Shown in pieces: positions 8,389 to 16,054 of a stretch of 18,980 nt of DNA; position 1 is the stretch's first letter; each line of letters begins with the position of its first letter. The translations under genes were made by a program, and so were the position numbers. The stretch covers positions 1,084,685 through 1,103,664 of the forward strand of contig NZ_JAUDRJ010000003.1 of NCBI RefSeq assembly GCF_030382115.1, in the 5' to 3' direction. The notes under the pieces are model-generated. The model was not told where the DNA came from, did no database searches, and saw nothing but the letters and a program-made list of their open reading frames with translations. The DNA comes from Nostoc sp. GT001 (GTDB lineage: Bacteria > Cyanobacteriota > Cyanobacteriia > Cyanobacteriales > Nostocaceae).

Positions 8389-8433
8389 AGAAGCGTTTTT
8401 GACAGATTAGCCAAACAAAAACTGGCTGCTTCT
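8389..8433. repeat. Bulged stem-loop in the spacer
   Basis: AGAAGC (8389-8394) and AGCCA (8409-8413) pair with the contiguous TGGCTGCTTCT (8423-8433), giving 11 bp interrupted by a 14-nt bulge, with a 9-nt loop. No T-run follows directly. It could be part of an untranslated leader or chance structure. Confidence 0.35.
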
Positions 8434-8505
8434 ACTCACAATCATGCTTTAAATTAAATTTTTTATCTACGAATAGGTAATAAAGCAAGATTTAGGTTTA
8501 AAGAT

Positions 8506-8694
8506 TTATACAGTATATGTAAGTAAATATAAATTTTTAACAATAGTTATTACAAAAAAATAAGTTTTAATAATATGCGACGAACTGTCCCACTTATCGA
8601 GACTTTTTAGGCGATCGCTTAATTCATTTAAAAATATTTTCAATAAATGAATCTCAGTGTCTCCCAAAGTTCTGAGCGTTGGCTTACAGCGCAT
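8506..8694 (-). CDS. Doubtful 62-residue ORF
   Basis: The frame starts with ATG at 8694. The first 35 codons (MRCKPTLRTLGDTEIHLL...) have plausible composition and include a HIP1 site. The second half (KTYFFVITIVKNLYLLTYTV) looks like translated AT-rich spacer. No ribosome binding site and no family is recognised. It may be a remnant of a once longer gene. Confidence 0.18.
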   Translation of the reverse strand: MRCKPTLRTLGDTEIHLLKIFLNELSDRLKSLDKWDSSSHIIKTYFFVITIVKNLYLLTYTV

Positions 8695-8736
8695 CTATAG
8701 GAAGTCACAGAAGCTTACTGTTATGTGAAACTAAAA

Positions 8737-10446
8737 TTAAAAAGTAAAAGTACTCCGTAGAATGCCGATAGTAACTGAGTCACTATCTGGTGTATTACCA
8801 GGCTGGATAAGATGAATTATTCCTGGTGTAATGCTAATATTATCTGTTAACTGAAAACGATAAAATGCCTCAATTTGAGTGGTAGTACCTGGTTGTCCAC
8901 CTGCTCGTCCTAAACCTGTATTGATAAAATCAGGGACATTATTCCCTACAGGTAAGTTGCTACTAGTAATTTTAGGAGGTTGACCGACATAAATTCCTCC
9001 TAAATTTCCTTTCTTCAATAAATCAGGGAAATTCATAAACACCATATAATTTGTCGTTTCTACACTTCCAGATTGCCCAGGAATATAAGATTTAGTATAA
9101 CCACCCCACGCACCCGCACTAATACGGGGAGAAATTTGCCAAGTAAGAGTTGCACCCACGGCGTTAGTTTGTAGCGGTGCTGATTTCCCGGTAGTGGTAT
9201 TAACTGTAGTTAAGCATTCATCACCAACAAAGGTTAGCAAACAACCATCAGAAGCGTAATTATTAACGTAATACAAACTTAAATCTAGAGTATCGGTTGG
9301 TGTCAGCAGTAATTGCACACCGGTAGTGGTGGTTCCATCAAATAAACCGCTACCTTTACCGGGATTTCCTGGGTTATAACTAGTATAAATAGCCTGCAAA
9401 CTAGCGCGTTTAGCAAATTGCCAATCAATAGCTATACCACCGTGACCATATCCCATATTTAAAATTGGGTTTCTTTGGGCAAAATAAGATAATGGCCCTG
9501 TTGCAGCACTTTCTACCCGATTGGGGCTCGGAAAGCAGCTGGCATACTTACGCCTTCTGTTCCTACCATTACTGCTAATTTATTTGTCACCAGCCAATGA
9601 AAATTTAGGTCACTTACAATCAAGCTATCTGTAGGAAATTCGTAGCCAAGTAAAACATCATTTCGAGAAACACTATTGGTAAATCTAGGTGTAGTTTTTC
9701 CTTTACCATCTAAAAGACCTGTAAACAAGTAACTACTGGGAGTGATTTGACTAGTTAAATACAGCTGTGCCAGGGAAATAACATTAATATTTGTCCCGGC
9801 ATCATCTGTATCCTTTTGTCCATCTCTAGGATTAACATCACCACGATTGTTAGTTCGTCCTTGAATGCCAACTATCAGTAGTCCACTGAGTTTAGTTGTT
9901 GTTGAGAATTGGTTGGCTTCAATTTCAGCAGTTTTGGCTTCTAAATTATCGACACGACCCCGCAAAGTTGCTAATTCAGGGGCAAATTCTGACTGTAATT
10001 TTTGTAATATTGCTAAATCTTCGCGAGTGACTAAATCGCTGGTGGCTGTAGCGATTAATTCGTTGACTCTATCTAAACAAGCGTTTACACCCGCAGCAAA
10101 TTCATACCGAGTTAAGGCGCGATTACCGCGATAGTTGCTATCTGGATAGCCTAGCTATACAACCATAACGTTCTACCAAAGATTGCAAGGCTTGAAATGC
10201 CCAATCGTTGGGTTGTACATCCTTGAGTTGAGATACCGATGTAACTTGGGTCATCGGTTCTTCTGGGGAGAGGGAGGAGGATGAGGGAATAATATTATCG
10301 CCCTTAACTCCTATCTCCTGAGTAGTTTCTGGATTGATGTACTCTTGTGCTAATGCTTTTTGTGCAACTCCATTTACTCCCGCAATTAGTAACCATGCGA
10401 GCATCCAGGTTTTGCGATGACTGCGGCTAATAAGTCTACCTTTCAA
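8737..10446 (-). pseudogene. SLH-OprB family porin (iron-uptake-porin type), broken by two frameshifts
   Basis: Outer-membrane beta-barrel porin of the cyanobacterial SLH plus OprB architecture, about 569 residues when repaired. It starts at TTG 10446 with a basic signal peptide cleaved near AQKALAQE, then an SLH region (TSVSQLKDVQPNDWAFQALQ, then in a second frame ALTRYEFAAGVNACLDRVN) that anchors to peptidoglycan. A coiled-coil linker follows (LATLRGRVDNLEAK), then the barrel ending in an aromatic residue (SVTIGILRSTFTF). Frameshift 1: one extra base near 10149-10155 turns the expected CIAGYPDSNYRG into CIARLSR-stop. Frameshift 2: one base missing from the run of four G at 9523-9526 turns expected RAPNRVES into RAPIG-stop. 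The two shifts cancel and the rest of all three segments is undamaged, so this is a very young pseudogene or carries sequence errors. As written it cannot make a porin. Confidence 0.85.
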
Positions 10447-10451
10447 TTTTT

Positions 10452-10495
10452 TACACTCTGCTCACATACTTAAGTGAAGAGTGTATTCCCGATTG
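10452..10495 (-). promoter_or_regulatory. Hairpin in the porin 5' untranslated region
   Basis: TACACTCT (10452-10459) pairs with AGAGTGTA (10488-10495). An inner TCAC/GTGA stem extends it to 12 bp with a small bulge. It ends 6 bases before the porin TTG start, where a ribosome binding site would be expected and none is seen. It could influence translation, but this is untested. Confidence 0.4.
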
Positions 10496-10582
10496 TCTAG
10501 GGTTCACATGGGGACATTTACGGATTTTGTCCCAAATTAGACTTAATGCTTCTGGGCAACTTTTGAAAGGGCGAGTATAACA

Positions 10583-10659
10583 GGGTATTGGGGAATGGGG
10601 ACTGGGGACTAGGAAAGAGTTTCTCAATCCCTAATCCTCAATTCTCTAATCCCGAATCT
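10583..10659. repeat. Low-complexity G-rich/C-rich repeat before the 785-residue gene
   Basis: Runs of 'ggggaatggggactggggact' style sequence followed by 'ctcaatccctaatcctcaattctctaatccc', roughly complementary and typical of Nostocales intergenic repeats. It is open in the frame of the next gene, which falsely extends that frame to 10588. The true start is therefore better placed at 10660. Confidence 0.65.
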
Positions 10660-13017
10660 ATGGCAAATCGTTCACGCAAGCTGAAGCCAAAAGCCTCTAA
10701 ACCAAATCAACCTCGTGCTGGTGCGATAAAACGCGTCGTTAAAAAACCTCAGAAAAAGCTAAAACGAGGAAGTTGGTTGTCATCAATATTAGCGATCGCA
10801 ATTATCTTAAGTAGTGCTGGTCTAGTTATGGCTTTTGCCTGGATTAGTGTTCTCTTCATCTTCAATCCAGACGAGGTAAGCTGGCTAAATAAAATTTTAC
10901 CTGCATGGGCACAAATCCCCCTTGGTAAACACGAACGCCCCAAAACTCTCAAACAAATTCAACTCGATTTGAGTAAAAAAAACCAAATATTTGGGGAAAC
11001 TCTGCCTTTACATCAGGATGTGAAAACCTCATTTTTACTACCAGTTTTTCAAAAACGTGCTAATTGTCAATCTGATTGTGAAGAACTGGTGGAACTCAGG
11101 GTTTACGAGCGATCAGTTGAGTTAGAGTTTAAATCTCAGTCAGAAAATTACTATTATCTAGCGACTCAATTACCTATAACTGGCCCAGATGAATCCTTTT
11201 TGATTTCTTCTTTACTTGATGGGACATCCGAACCCCAGGATATCAGTATTCCCCTACCTTTAACTGAAGTGCAACGCTTTGAAGGTAAGACACCATCATC
11301 AGGGGTTTGGTTTGATTTGCGGGGTAAACGCCAACAAGGAACTGGTTCTATCCGCTACGGTTACGTCGTATACTACAATCCAGAACGCACAAATTTACTA
11401 CAAATGTTGTCTTGGACTAGTCCTAATGGACAATTACCCAAATGGCAGCAGGTAACTGGTGATGGTACAAAAGAGTTAGTTGTGGATCAAACAGTAGGTT
11501 TAGAACCGCACTTACAGGTTTATCAAGTCAAACCTTTGAAGTTATTCCTCAAACCAATTCAATTGGAGGCAATCAGCCTCAAATCATCATCCTTCAAGGA
11601 TTCTGGATACCAAAATGCCCTGTCAATTGCCCGTAGTGGATTGTGGACACCAGCCTTTGAATGGTTGAAATTTGTCAAGAAACAGCGCAAAGGAGTTTTA
11701 CCAGAAGCGGCGCAAGCGCAAATGGATTTGATTCGCTTGCATTCTCAACTGACTAAAACCCAAGCCCAGAAAATTTGGGCAAGTCCTAGTCAAGAAGTGC
11801 TGGCAGATTTGATTGATGGCCGCTGGGAGAGAGCTTTACAGGTGTTTGAAGCGTCGCCACATAATGCCCAAGAAATTGCGACCCTACTCAAAGCTGATGA
11901 AAAACGATTGTGGAATCGCACAACAGCAGCGTTGCAGGTAAACCCAAATAGACGAGAGGTGCAAGCTTGGTTCGCGTTGATTTTAGCAGTTCAGCGGGGA
12001 GAAGGACATGCTAATTCTTGGTTAAAGGCGCAACCAAAAATTACAAAAGAGAATCTTGACTATATTCAAAGTCTGTTGGCAAGACTCAATGGTGAGGGTA
12101 CATCGCAAATATCCTCTACTCACCCTAGCCAGATTGTTGGTACGGTGCAACCAATTACTCAAGTTACCAACGCCGAATGGTTGCAACCAAATTCCCCAAT
12201 AGATTTGAAACTTACGGATAACCAAGTTTGGTATCAGGTGGAGGTGAGTGCATTTAATGACGGGAAACGCTGGCTAAATTTACCCTTTGAGAATTTCAAC
12301 CCACCGAAAACTGACGCCGCCAAATTTTTCTGGAAAACTTTGGGAATCACTTCTGACTCGGAAATCCAGATTGTAGTCTGGTTGCCAAATGGAGAACAAA
12401 AAATTACTATCGCCGCTATCAAAGCGGTGCAACTACAGGGTAAAGTTTTGCGCCTATTAGCTGCTAGCCCAAAAATTCCAGATAATCAAAACGATGTTCT
12501 CCAACCCAAGCCTTTAGCTTTGACCAATGCAGCACTGGAATGGGTGCAACCATCTCCTATTACTCTACGAGAACTGCATCAACAAAATCCCCAAGGGGTG
12601 AAGGTAATGCTATCGAGTCTGTGGCAATCTTTACAAAAATCCGATGAAGTTCCAGCTGGTGCTATTCCTAGCTTTGAACAGATGCAGGAAAAATTGGGTG
12701 ATTGGCCCGTTCAAGTGATTGATTTAACAAATAACGCTCAATCAGAAATAATACTGACTATCTCACCAGAAGCAATAGCGTCCTTAAATCAGCCGACACC
12801 TGAAATTCAGGGAGAAAACCCTAAGCAACGCCGTGACCGGACTATAATTTTGTCTGATGTAAATAAAGTCATTTACACTGATTTTACAGGAAATTACTTA
12901 CAAAGACTCTCTGCGATCGCCAAGCTTTCAGGGGTGCAATCCTTAGCTTTACTGGTAGAAAATGCTCATAACTACAGTTTGAGGCGCTGGTCAGAGAAAA
13001 ATCAGCGCTTTGAATAA
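10660..13017 (+). CDS. Cyanobacterial membrane-anchored protein of unknown function
   Basis: 785 residues from ATG 10660 (MANRSRKLKPKASKPNQ). The frame is open back to 10588, but those 24 codons are translated repeat. Residues 1-37 are strongly basic and lie in the cytoplasm. Residues about 38-68 form one membrane segment (SSILAIAIILSSAGLVMAFA...). The remainder is probably outside the plasma membrane (periplasm or thylakoid lumen), by the positive-inside rule. The region about 105-330 appears beta-rich, with YYYLATQLPITGPDESF and GSIRYGYVVYY. The region about 330-490 is helical and TPR-like, with conserved spacing of Ala and Leu. The rest alternates beta and helical segments. I recognise no catalytic motif. 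It is transcribed divergently from the porin, sharing a 213-bp upstream region. The gene has normal codon use and one HIP1 site at each end, so it looks native. Its function cannot be assigned. Confidence 0.85.
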   Translation: MANRSRKLKPKASKPNQPRAGAIKRVVKKPQKKLKRGSWLSSILAIAIILSSAGLVMAFAWISVLFIFNPDEVSWLNKILPAWAQIPLGKHERPKTLKQIQLDLSKKNQIFGETLPLHQDVKTSFLLPVFQKRANCQSDCEELVELRVYERSVELEFKSQSENYYYLATQLPITGPDESFLISSLLDGTSEPQDISIPLPLTEVQRFEGKTPSSGVWFDLRGKRQQGTGSIRYGYVVYYNPERTNLLQMLSWTSPNGQLPKWQQVTGDGTKELVVDQTVGLEPHLQVYQVKPLKLFLKPIQLEAISLKSSSFKDSGYQNALSIARSGLWTPAFEWLKFVKKQRKGVLPEAAQAQMDLIRLHSQLTKTQAQKIWASPSQEVLADLIDGRWERALQVFEASPHNAQEIATLLKADEKRLWNRTTAALQVNPNRREVQAWFALILAVQRGEGHANSWLKAQPKITKENLDYIQSLLARLNGEGTSQISSTHPSQIVGTVQPITQVTNAEWLQPNSPIDLKLTDNQVWYQVEVSAFNDGKRWLNLPFENFNPPKTDAAKFFWKTLGITSDSEIQIVVWLPNGEQKITIAAIKAVQLQGKVLRLLAASPKIPDNQNDVLQPKPLALTNAALEWVQPSPITLRELHQQNPQGVKVMLSSLWQSLQKSDEVPAGAIPSFEQMQEKLGDWPVQVIDLTNNAQSEIILTISPEAIASLNQPTPEIQGENPKQRRDRTIILSDVNKVIYTDFTGNYLQRLSAIAKLSGVQSLALLVENAHNYSLRRWSEKNQRFE

Positions 13018-13065
13018 CGCACCCCTGATTCAAATTTCCCCTTTACTCAAATTTAAATTAAAGAG

Positions 13066-13172
13066 GGAAAAGCGTAGGCGTAGCCCTTCTCCTGTCGGAG
13101 ACGCTGCGCGTAGCTTGCTTCCACGAAGTGGTACGGCTGCGCTCAGGAACCACCCGTCGTAGACATCGCTAT
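13066..13172. repeat. Nostocales palindromic repeat cluster
   Basis: Contains GCGTAGGCGTAGCCC, GTCGGAGACGCTGCGCG and CGTAGCTTGCTTCC, a mosaic of short inverted repeats widespread in heterocyst-forming cyanobacteria. The 18-mer at 13099-13116 recurs with one change at 18603-18620 in this window. It occupies the gap between two convergent genes. Confidence 0.75.
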
Positions 13173-13185
13173 CTAGAAGACGGAC

Positions 13186-13380
13186 TTATTCTTCTTTTTG
13201 GTTGGTTTCGGCTAAACGTTGGTGCTTTAAGTTTTCCAATTGCTGCAACAGAGAGTCTACCTCTGCTTGTAAATGCATCAATTTAGCTTGCTGATCGTCT
13301 TGATAATAAGACTTGGTTAACTTACTGACCCAGGCAGTCTGGGATTCGCGATCAGAAACACTAGATAAATAAGTAGGCAT
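13186..13380 (-). CDS. Small coiled-coil protein, hypothetical
   Basis: 64 residues: MPTYLSSVSDRESQTAWVSK, followed by a heptad-rich helix (LMHLQAEVDSLLQQLENLKH) and a charged tail. It probably forms a short coiled coil. The ATG lies at 13380 with no clear ribosome binding site. It converges on the preceding gene across a repeat cluster. I believe it is real because of its composition and clean start, but I do not recognise a function. Confidence 0.65.
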   Translation of the reverse strand: MPTYLSSVSDRESQTAWVSKLTKSYYQDDQQAKLMHLQAEVDSLLQQLENLKHQRLAETNQKEE

Positions 13381-14006
13381 CGCTAATTAAATCCACTATT
13401 TAACTCACACCATTAGAAATATTATAATAATGCTCTTTTAAGCTTTATTAAAGTATTGTATATTTTCAATCAATTACTCTAATGGATTTTGGGTTCAATC
13501 ATAAAAGACGGTGATTAAAATGGTTGTGTTCCAAAAAAACACTGACCCAAGTGTGTAAAGCTTCTTTCCACCAGACCGTACTTAGGAATAGTTAATTTAT
13601 AGTCTGTCAATTATGACTGTACAAATGATTATCGCCGTTTTTAGGGAATTTACGCAAGGAATTATATGTAGACTATATCAAGAATTACGCGAAATTATGA
13701 AAAAACGTAGGGCGAAGCACTTACACTTAGTGCAGTATCTCATAGAAAGGAAGGTAGAAGGATATTCTCAAAAAGAGACAGCCTCTTAAGTATTTTTCCT
13801 GTCTTCACTTAAGCGAATAGAGTAGGAAAATCCACCGATATACTTGACTAAACGAAGGCAATAAAAGCAGCTTTAACCACGGAGGAATCAGAACTTCAGG
13901 GAGTTATGAGGCAAGCCTGTGAATAGGGAATAAGGAACAGGGAATAGAAAAAAGGATAGATACGTACTGAGTCTTCTTCAAAAGTTAAATAAAGAATCCT
14001 ATAGAT
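13381..14006. other. Intergenic region between two small minus-strand genes
   Basis: About 626 bases. It contains the promoter area of the 64-residue gene (AT-rich, 13390-13480), overlapping small hairpins near 13528-13556 (GTGTT/AACAC and ACACT/AGTGT), a 58-codon plus-strand frame (13613-13789), and 'agggaataaggaacagggaatag' low-complexity repeat at 13926-13948. No RNA gene was recognised. Confidence 0.55.
13613..13789 (+). CDS. Possible 58-residue basic peptide
   Basis: ATG 13613 to TAA 13787-13789, encoding MTVQMIIAVFREFTQGIICR and a basic helical remainder (ELREIMKKRRAKHLHLVQYL) that ends SQKETAS. The composition is protein-like, with amphipathic helices and no long low-complexity stretch. 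No strong ribosome binding site precedes it; a TAAGGAA-like stretch is too far away. Unrecognised. It could be a small regulatory protein or a remnant. Confidence 0.3.
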   Translation: MTVQMIIAVFREFTQGIICRLYQELREIMKKRRAKHLHLVQYLIERKVEGYSQKETAS

Positions 14007-14228
14007 TTACAGATGATTTTTCACCTCGTCAGTATCCTCTAAGCTAATTTGTTGAACCGAAGGTCGCCGTGGCGGTTTATGATAAATTAACGTTCTAAAT
14101 AAAATAGCAAGTGAAACGCCTGCACCACAAAAAATAATATTCTTAACAAGATTCTTTGGGATTAGGGAACTCTGAACGGGCAACGTGGTAACGAAAAATC
14201 TACTTTCTTCCTCTTTACCATTTTGCAC
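14007..14228 (-). CDS. Small single-pass membrane protein, hypothetical
   Basis: 73 residues from GTG 14228, preceded by AGGA seven bases upstream. Residues about 27-47 form a membrane segment (LVKNIIFCGAGVSLAILFRT). A basic, proline-containing stretch (YHKPPRRPSVQQ) and an acidic tail (LEDTDEVKNHL) follow. It lies divergent to the second threonine synthase, 57 bases away. Function unknown. Confidence 0.55.
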   Translation of the reverse strand: MQNGKEEESRFFVTTLPVQSSLIPKNLVKNIIFCGAGVSLAILFRTLIYHKPPRRPSVQQISLEDTDEVKNHL

Positions 14229-14285
14229 TTCCCGATCCTACCCTTTCTAAATATCCAATCCTTACATTAAGAAATTTTAAATCCC

Positions 14286-15378
14286 GTGACTTTGAGCCTG
14301 TCTGTTGCTACATCTCATCGCCAACCCTGGCCCGGACTGATAGAAGCCTATCGCGAATACTTGCCTGTCAGCGAAGAAACACCGATTGTCACTCTGTTGG
14401 AGGGCAACACACCTCTAATACCAGCGCCAGCGATCGCAGAGCGCATTGGCAGACAAGTAAGGGTTTTTGTAAAATATGATGGTCTGAATCCCACCTAGTA
14501 GCTTCAAAGACCGGGGGATGACTATGGCAATTTCCAAGGCCAAGGAAGCAGGGGCAAAAGCAGTCATTTGTGCCAGCACGGGCAACACCTCAGCCGCCGC
14601 CGCCGCTTATGCCAGACGGGGAGGCATGAATGCCTTTGTATTGATTCCCGACGGTTATGTGGCGCTGGGCAAGTTAGCTCAAGCGTTGTTGTACGGCGCA
14701 GAAGTATTGGCAATTAAAGGTAATTTTGACCAAGCGCTAGAAATTGTCCGCGAGATGGCCGAAAGCTATCCAATTACTTTGGTGAATTCGGTCAATCCCT
14801 ACCGCCTAGAAGGACAGAAAACAGCAGCCTTTGAAGTTGTCGATGCATTGGGTGATGCACCAGACTGGTTATGTATTCCTGTGGGAAATGCGGGGAATAT
14901 CACAGCATATTGGATGGGATTTTGTCAATATCATCAAGCTAGAAAGTGCGATCGCCTACCGAAGATGATGGGATTCCAAGCCGCAGGAGCAGCCCCCTTA
15001 GTACATGGTCAGCCAGTGGCGCATCCCGAAACCCTAGCGACAGCAATTCGCATTGGCAACCCTGCAAGTTGGGAATTAGCGATCGCAGCCCAAACCGCCA
15101 GTCAGGGAAATTTCCACGCCGTTACCGATGCCGAAATTCTCGACGCTTATCGACTTTTGGCAGCATCAGAAGGTATCTTCTGCGAACCTGCTAGCGCCGC
15201 TTCTGTAGCCGGGTTGTTGCAGGTGAAAGACCAAGTTCCCACAGGTGCGACAGTCGTTTGTGTTCTTACAGGCAATGGTCTAAAAGACCCAGATACAGCC
15301 ATTAAACACAATCACAGTCAATTTCAACAAGGTATTGCGGCAGAATTGGGCGCAGTCGCCAAGGCAATGGGATTTTAG
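14286..15378 (+). pseudogene. thrC: Second threonine synthase, frameshifted at the PLP-lysine motif
   Basis: GTG 14286 opens MTLSLSVATSHRQPWPGLIE and runs to KYDGLNPT, where TAG (14496-14498) stops the frame. The other frame continues without loss as [20 protein letters not shown] and ends at 15378. The join should read NPT-x-SFKDRG, so one extra base lies within 14494-14500 (ACCTAGTAGC). The repaired protein would be about 364 residues, the length of shorter bacterial threonine synthases. It has the PLP lysine in SFKDRG, the [10 protein letters not shown] loop and the TGNGLK motif. It lacks the zinc-ribbon N-terminus of the copy at 189-1499. Apart from the single base, the gene is intact and carries three HIP1 sites. 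As written, the two products are a 70-residue stub and, at best, a fragment starting after the catalytic lysine. Sequence error is a serious alternative. Confidence 0.88.
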
Positions 15379-15383
15379 GGCAT

Positions 15384-15485
15384 TGGGTATGGGAAGGGGC
15401 ACAGGGGCAGAGGAGAAAAACTTACTGCAACTTCTCCCCTGTTCCCCTGCTCCCTTGCTCCCCTGCTCCCCTGCTCACTGCCCCT
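15384..15485. repeat. Period-8 CTCCCCTG tandem repeat with complementary arm
   Basis: Five tandem 8-mers (CTCCCCTG and one-base variants) fill 15434-15473. A purine-rich arm, 'ggggcacaggggcagagg', lies at 15396-15413 and can pair with them. This is a typical Nostocales low-complexity repeat. It overlaps the 3' end of the minus-strand coiled-coil gene. Confidence 0.75.
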
Positions 15486-15922
15486 GCTCGTTCGTGTGCC
15501 AAGCTATCAATAGCATCACCCAAGGCAGTAGTCAGGTTATTGCGGCTTTGGGCGTGATTGTCCTGCTCGGTTTTCAAAGCTTGCAAGAGGCGATCGCGTT
15601 CTTTAATCGCGGCGATAAGTTTAGCTTGCAAGTCTTCCACAGATTTTAGCTGTTCTATTTCTTGTTGAATCGCTACTGGTGTCCCAGCAGCCAGTGTATC
15701 TATTTCAAAACCTTGGAGTTTATGCAGTTCTGCCTTGAGGGAGGCGATCGTCTGTTGGGAAAGTTGGGCATCTGTGCGGCGTTGTTCTGCTTCTGTGTTG
15801 TAAAGCTGACGCCATTTTTGGGCACTTTCCCAAGCAGTATCGCGCTCGTGTTGCAGCTGTGCCATCTGCTCTTTGATTACCTGGATTTCTGTCAACCACT
15901 GTTGTGTTAAATCTTCATTCAT
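15422..15922 (-). CDS. Coiled-coil protein, hypothetical, with repeat-encoded C-terminus
   Basis: 166 residues, mostly one long helix rich in Gln, Glu, Leu and Ala (QLQHERDTAWESAQKWRQLY, LKAELHKLQGFEIDTLA). It has heptad spacing with a break at AAGTPVA (about 78-84), then a second helix to about residue 142. The last ~20 residues (AVSRGAGEQGSRGTGEKLQ) are translated from the period-8 repeat at 15434-15473 and are probably not part of the original fold. ATG at 15922. It is convergent with the second threonine synthase. The composition suggests a structural or scaffold role, but I do not recognise a named family. Confidence 0.75.
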   Translation of the reverse strand: MNEDLTQQWLTEIQVIKEQMAQLQHERDTAWESAQKWRQLYNTEAEQRRTDAQLSQQTIASLKAELHKLQGFEIDTLAAGTPVAIQQEIEQLKSVEDLQAKLIAAIKERDRLLQALKTEQDNHAQSRNNLTTALGDAIDSLAHERAGAVSRGAGEQGSRGTGEKLQ

Positions 15923-16054
15923 AGATTAATAGTCATTAGTTAGGAACTCTCCCCCACTTCCCACTCGGTATTCTTGCGGTAGAAAGATAGATGCGATCGC
16001 TACGCAAAATTTAGCACAGTAGTTAATAAACCCAACCAGTTTTAACTCTAAATT

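Larger units (their letters stand above)
7847..8736. other. AT-rich intergenic region upstream of the kinase cassette
   Basis: About 890 bases without a convincing gene. It should contain the promoter of the minus-strand cassette near 7860-8050, but I cannot assign boxes with confidence. It also holds a 13-bp tandem duplication (8199-8224), a bulged stem (8389-8433), one HIP1 site (8611) and a weak 62-codon minus-strand frame (8506-8694). Confidence 0.6.

Noticed and set aside
9865..10134. 89-codon plus-strand frame opposite the porin
   Set aside because: The minus strand here encodes the conserved SLH end and coiled-coil linker of the porin in its shifted frame.
10588..10659. Upstream extension (24 codons) of the 785-residue protein
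   Set aside because: These codons (GNGDWGLGKSFSIPNPQFSN) are translated low-complexity repeat, and the basic MANRSRKLKPK start gives a normal membrane-anchor N-terminus.
13066..13172. Possible CRISPR-like repeats
   Set aside because: The repeats are short, palindromic and irregularly spaced with no unique spacers of constant length. They match the dispersed Nostocales repeat style.
14946..15194. 82-codon frame in the second threonine synthase
   Set aside because: It overlaps intact, motif-bearing threonine synthase sequence in another frame and is rich in Arg and Ser, as expected of a shadow.
15335..15649. 104-codon plus-strand frame
   Set aside because: It runs through the period-8 repeat (CSPAPLLPCSPAH) and opposes the coiled-coil gene, so it is repeat-driven openness.
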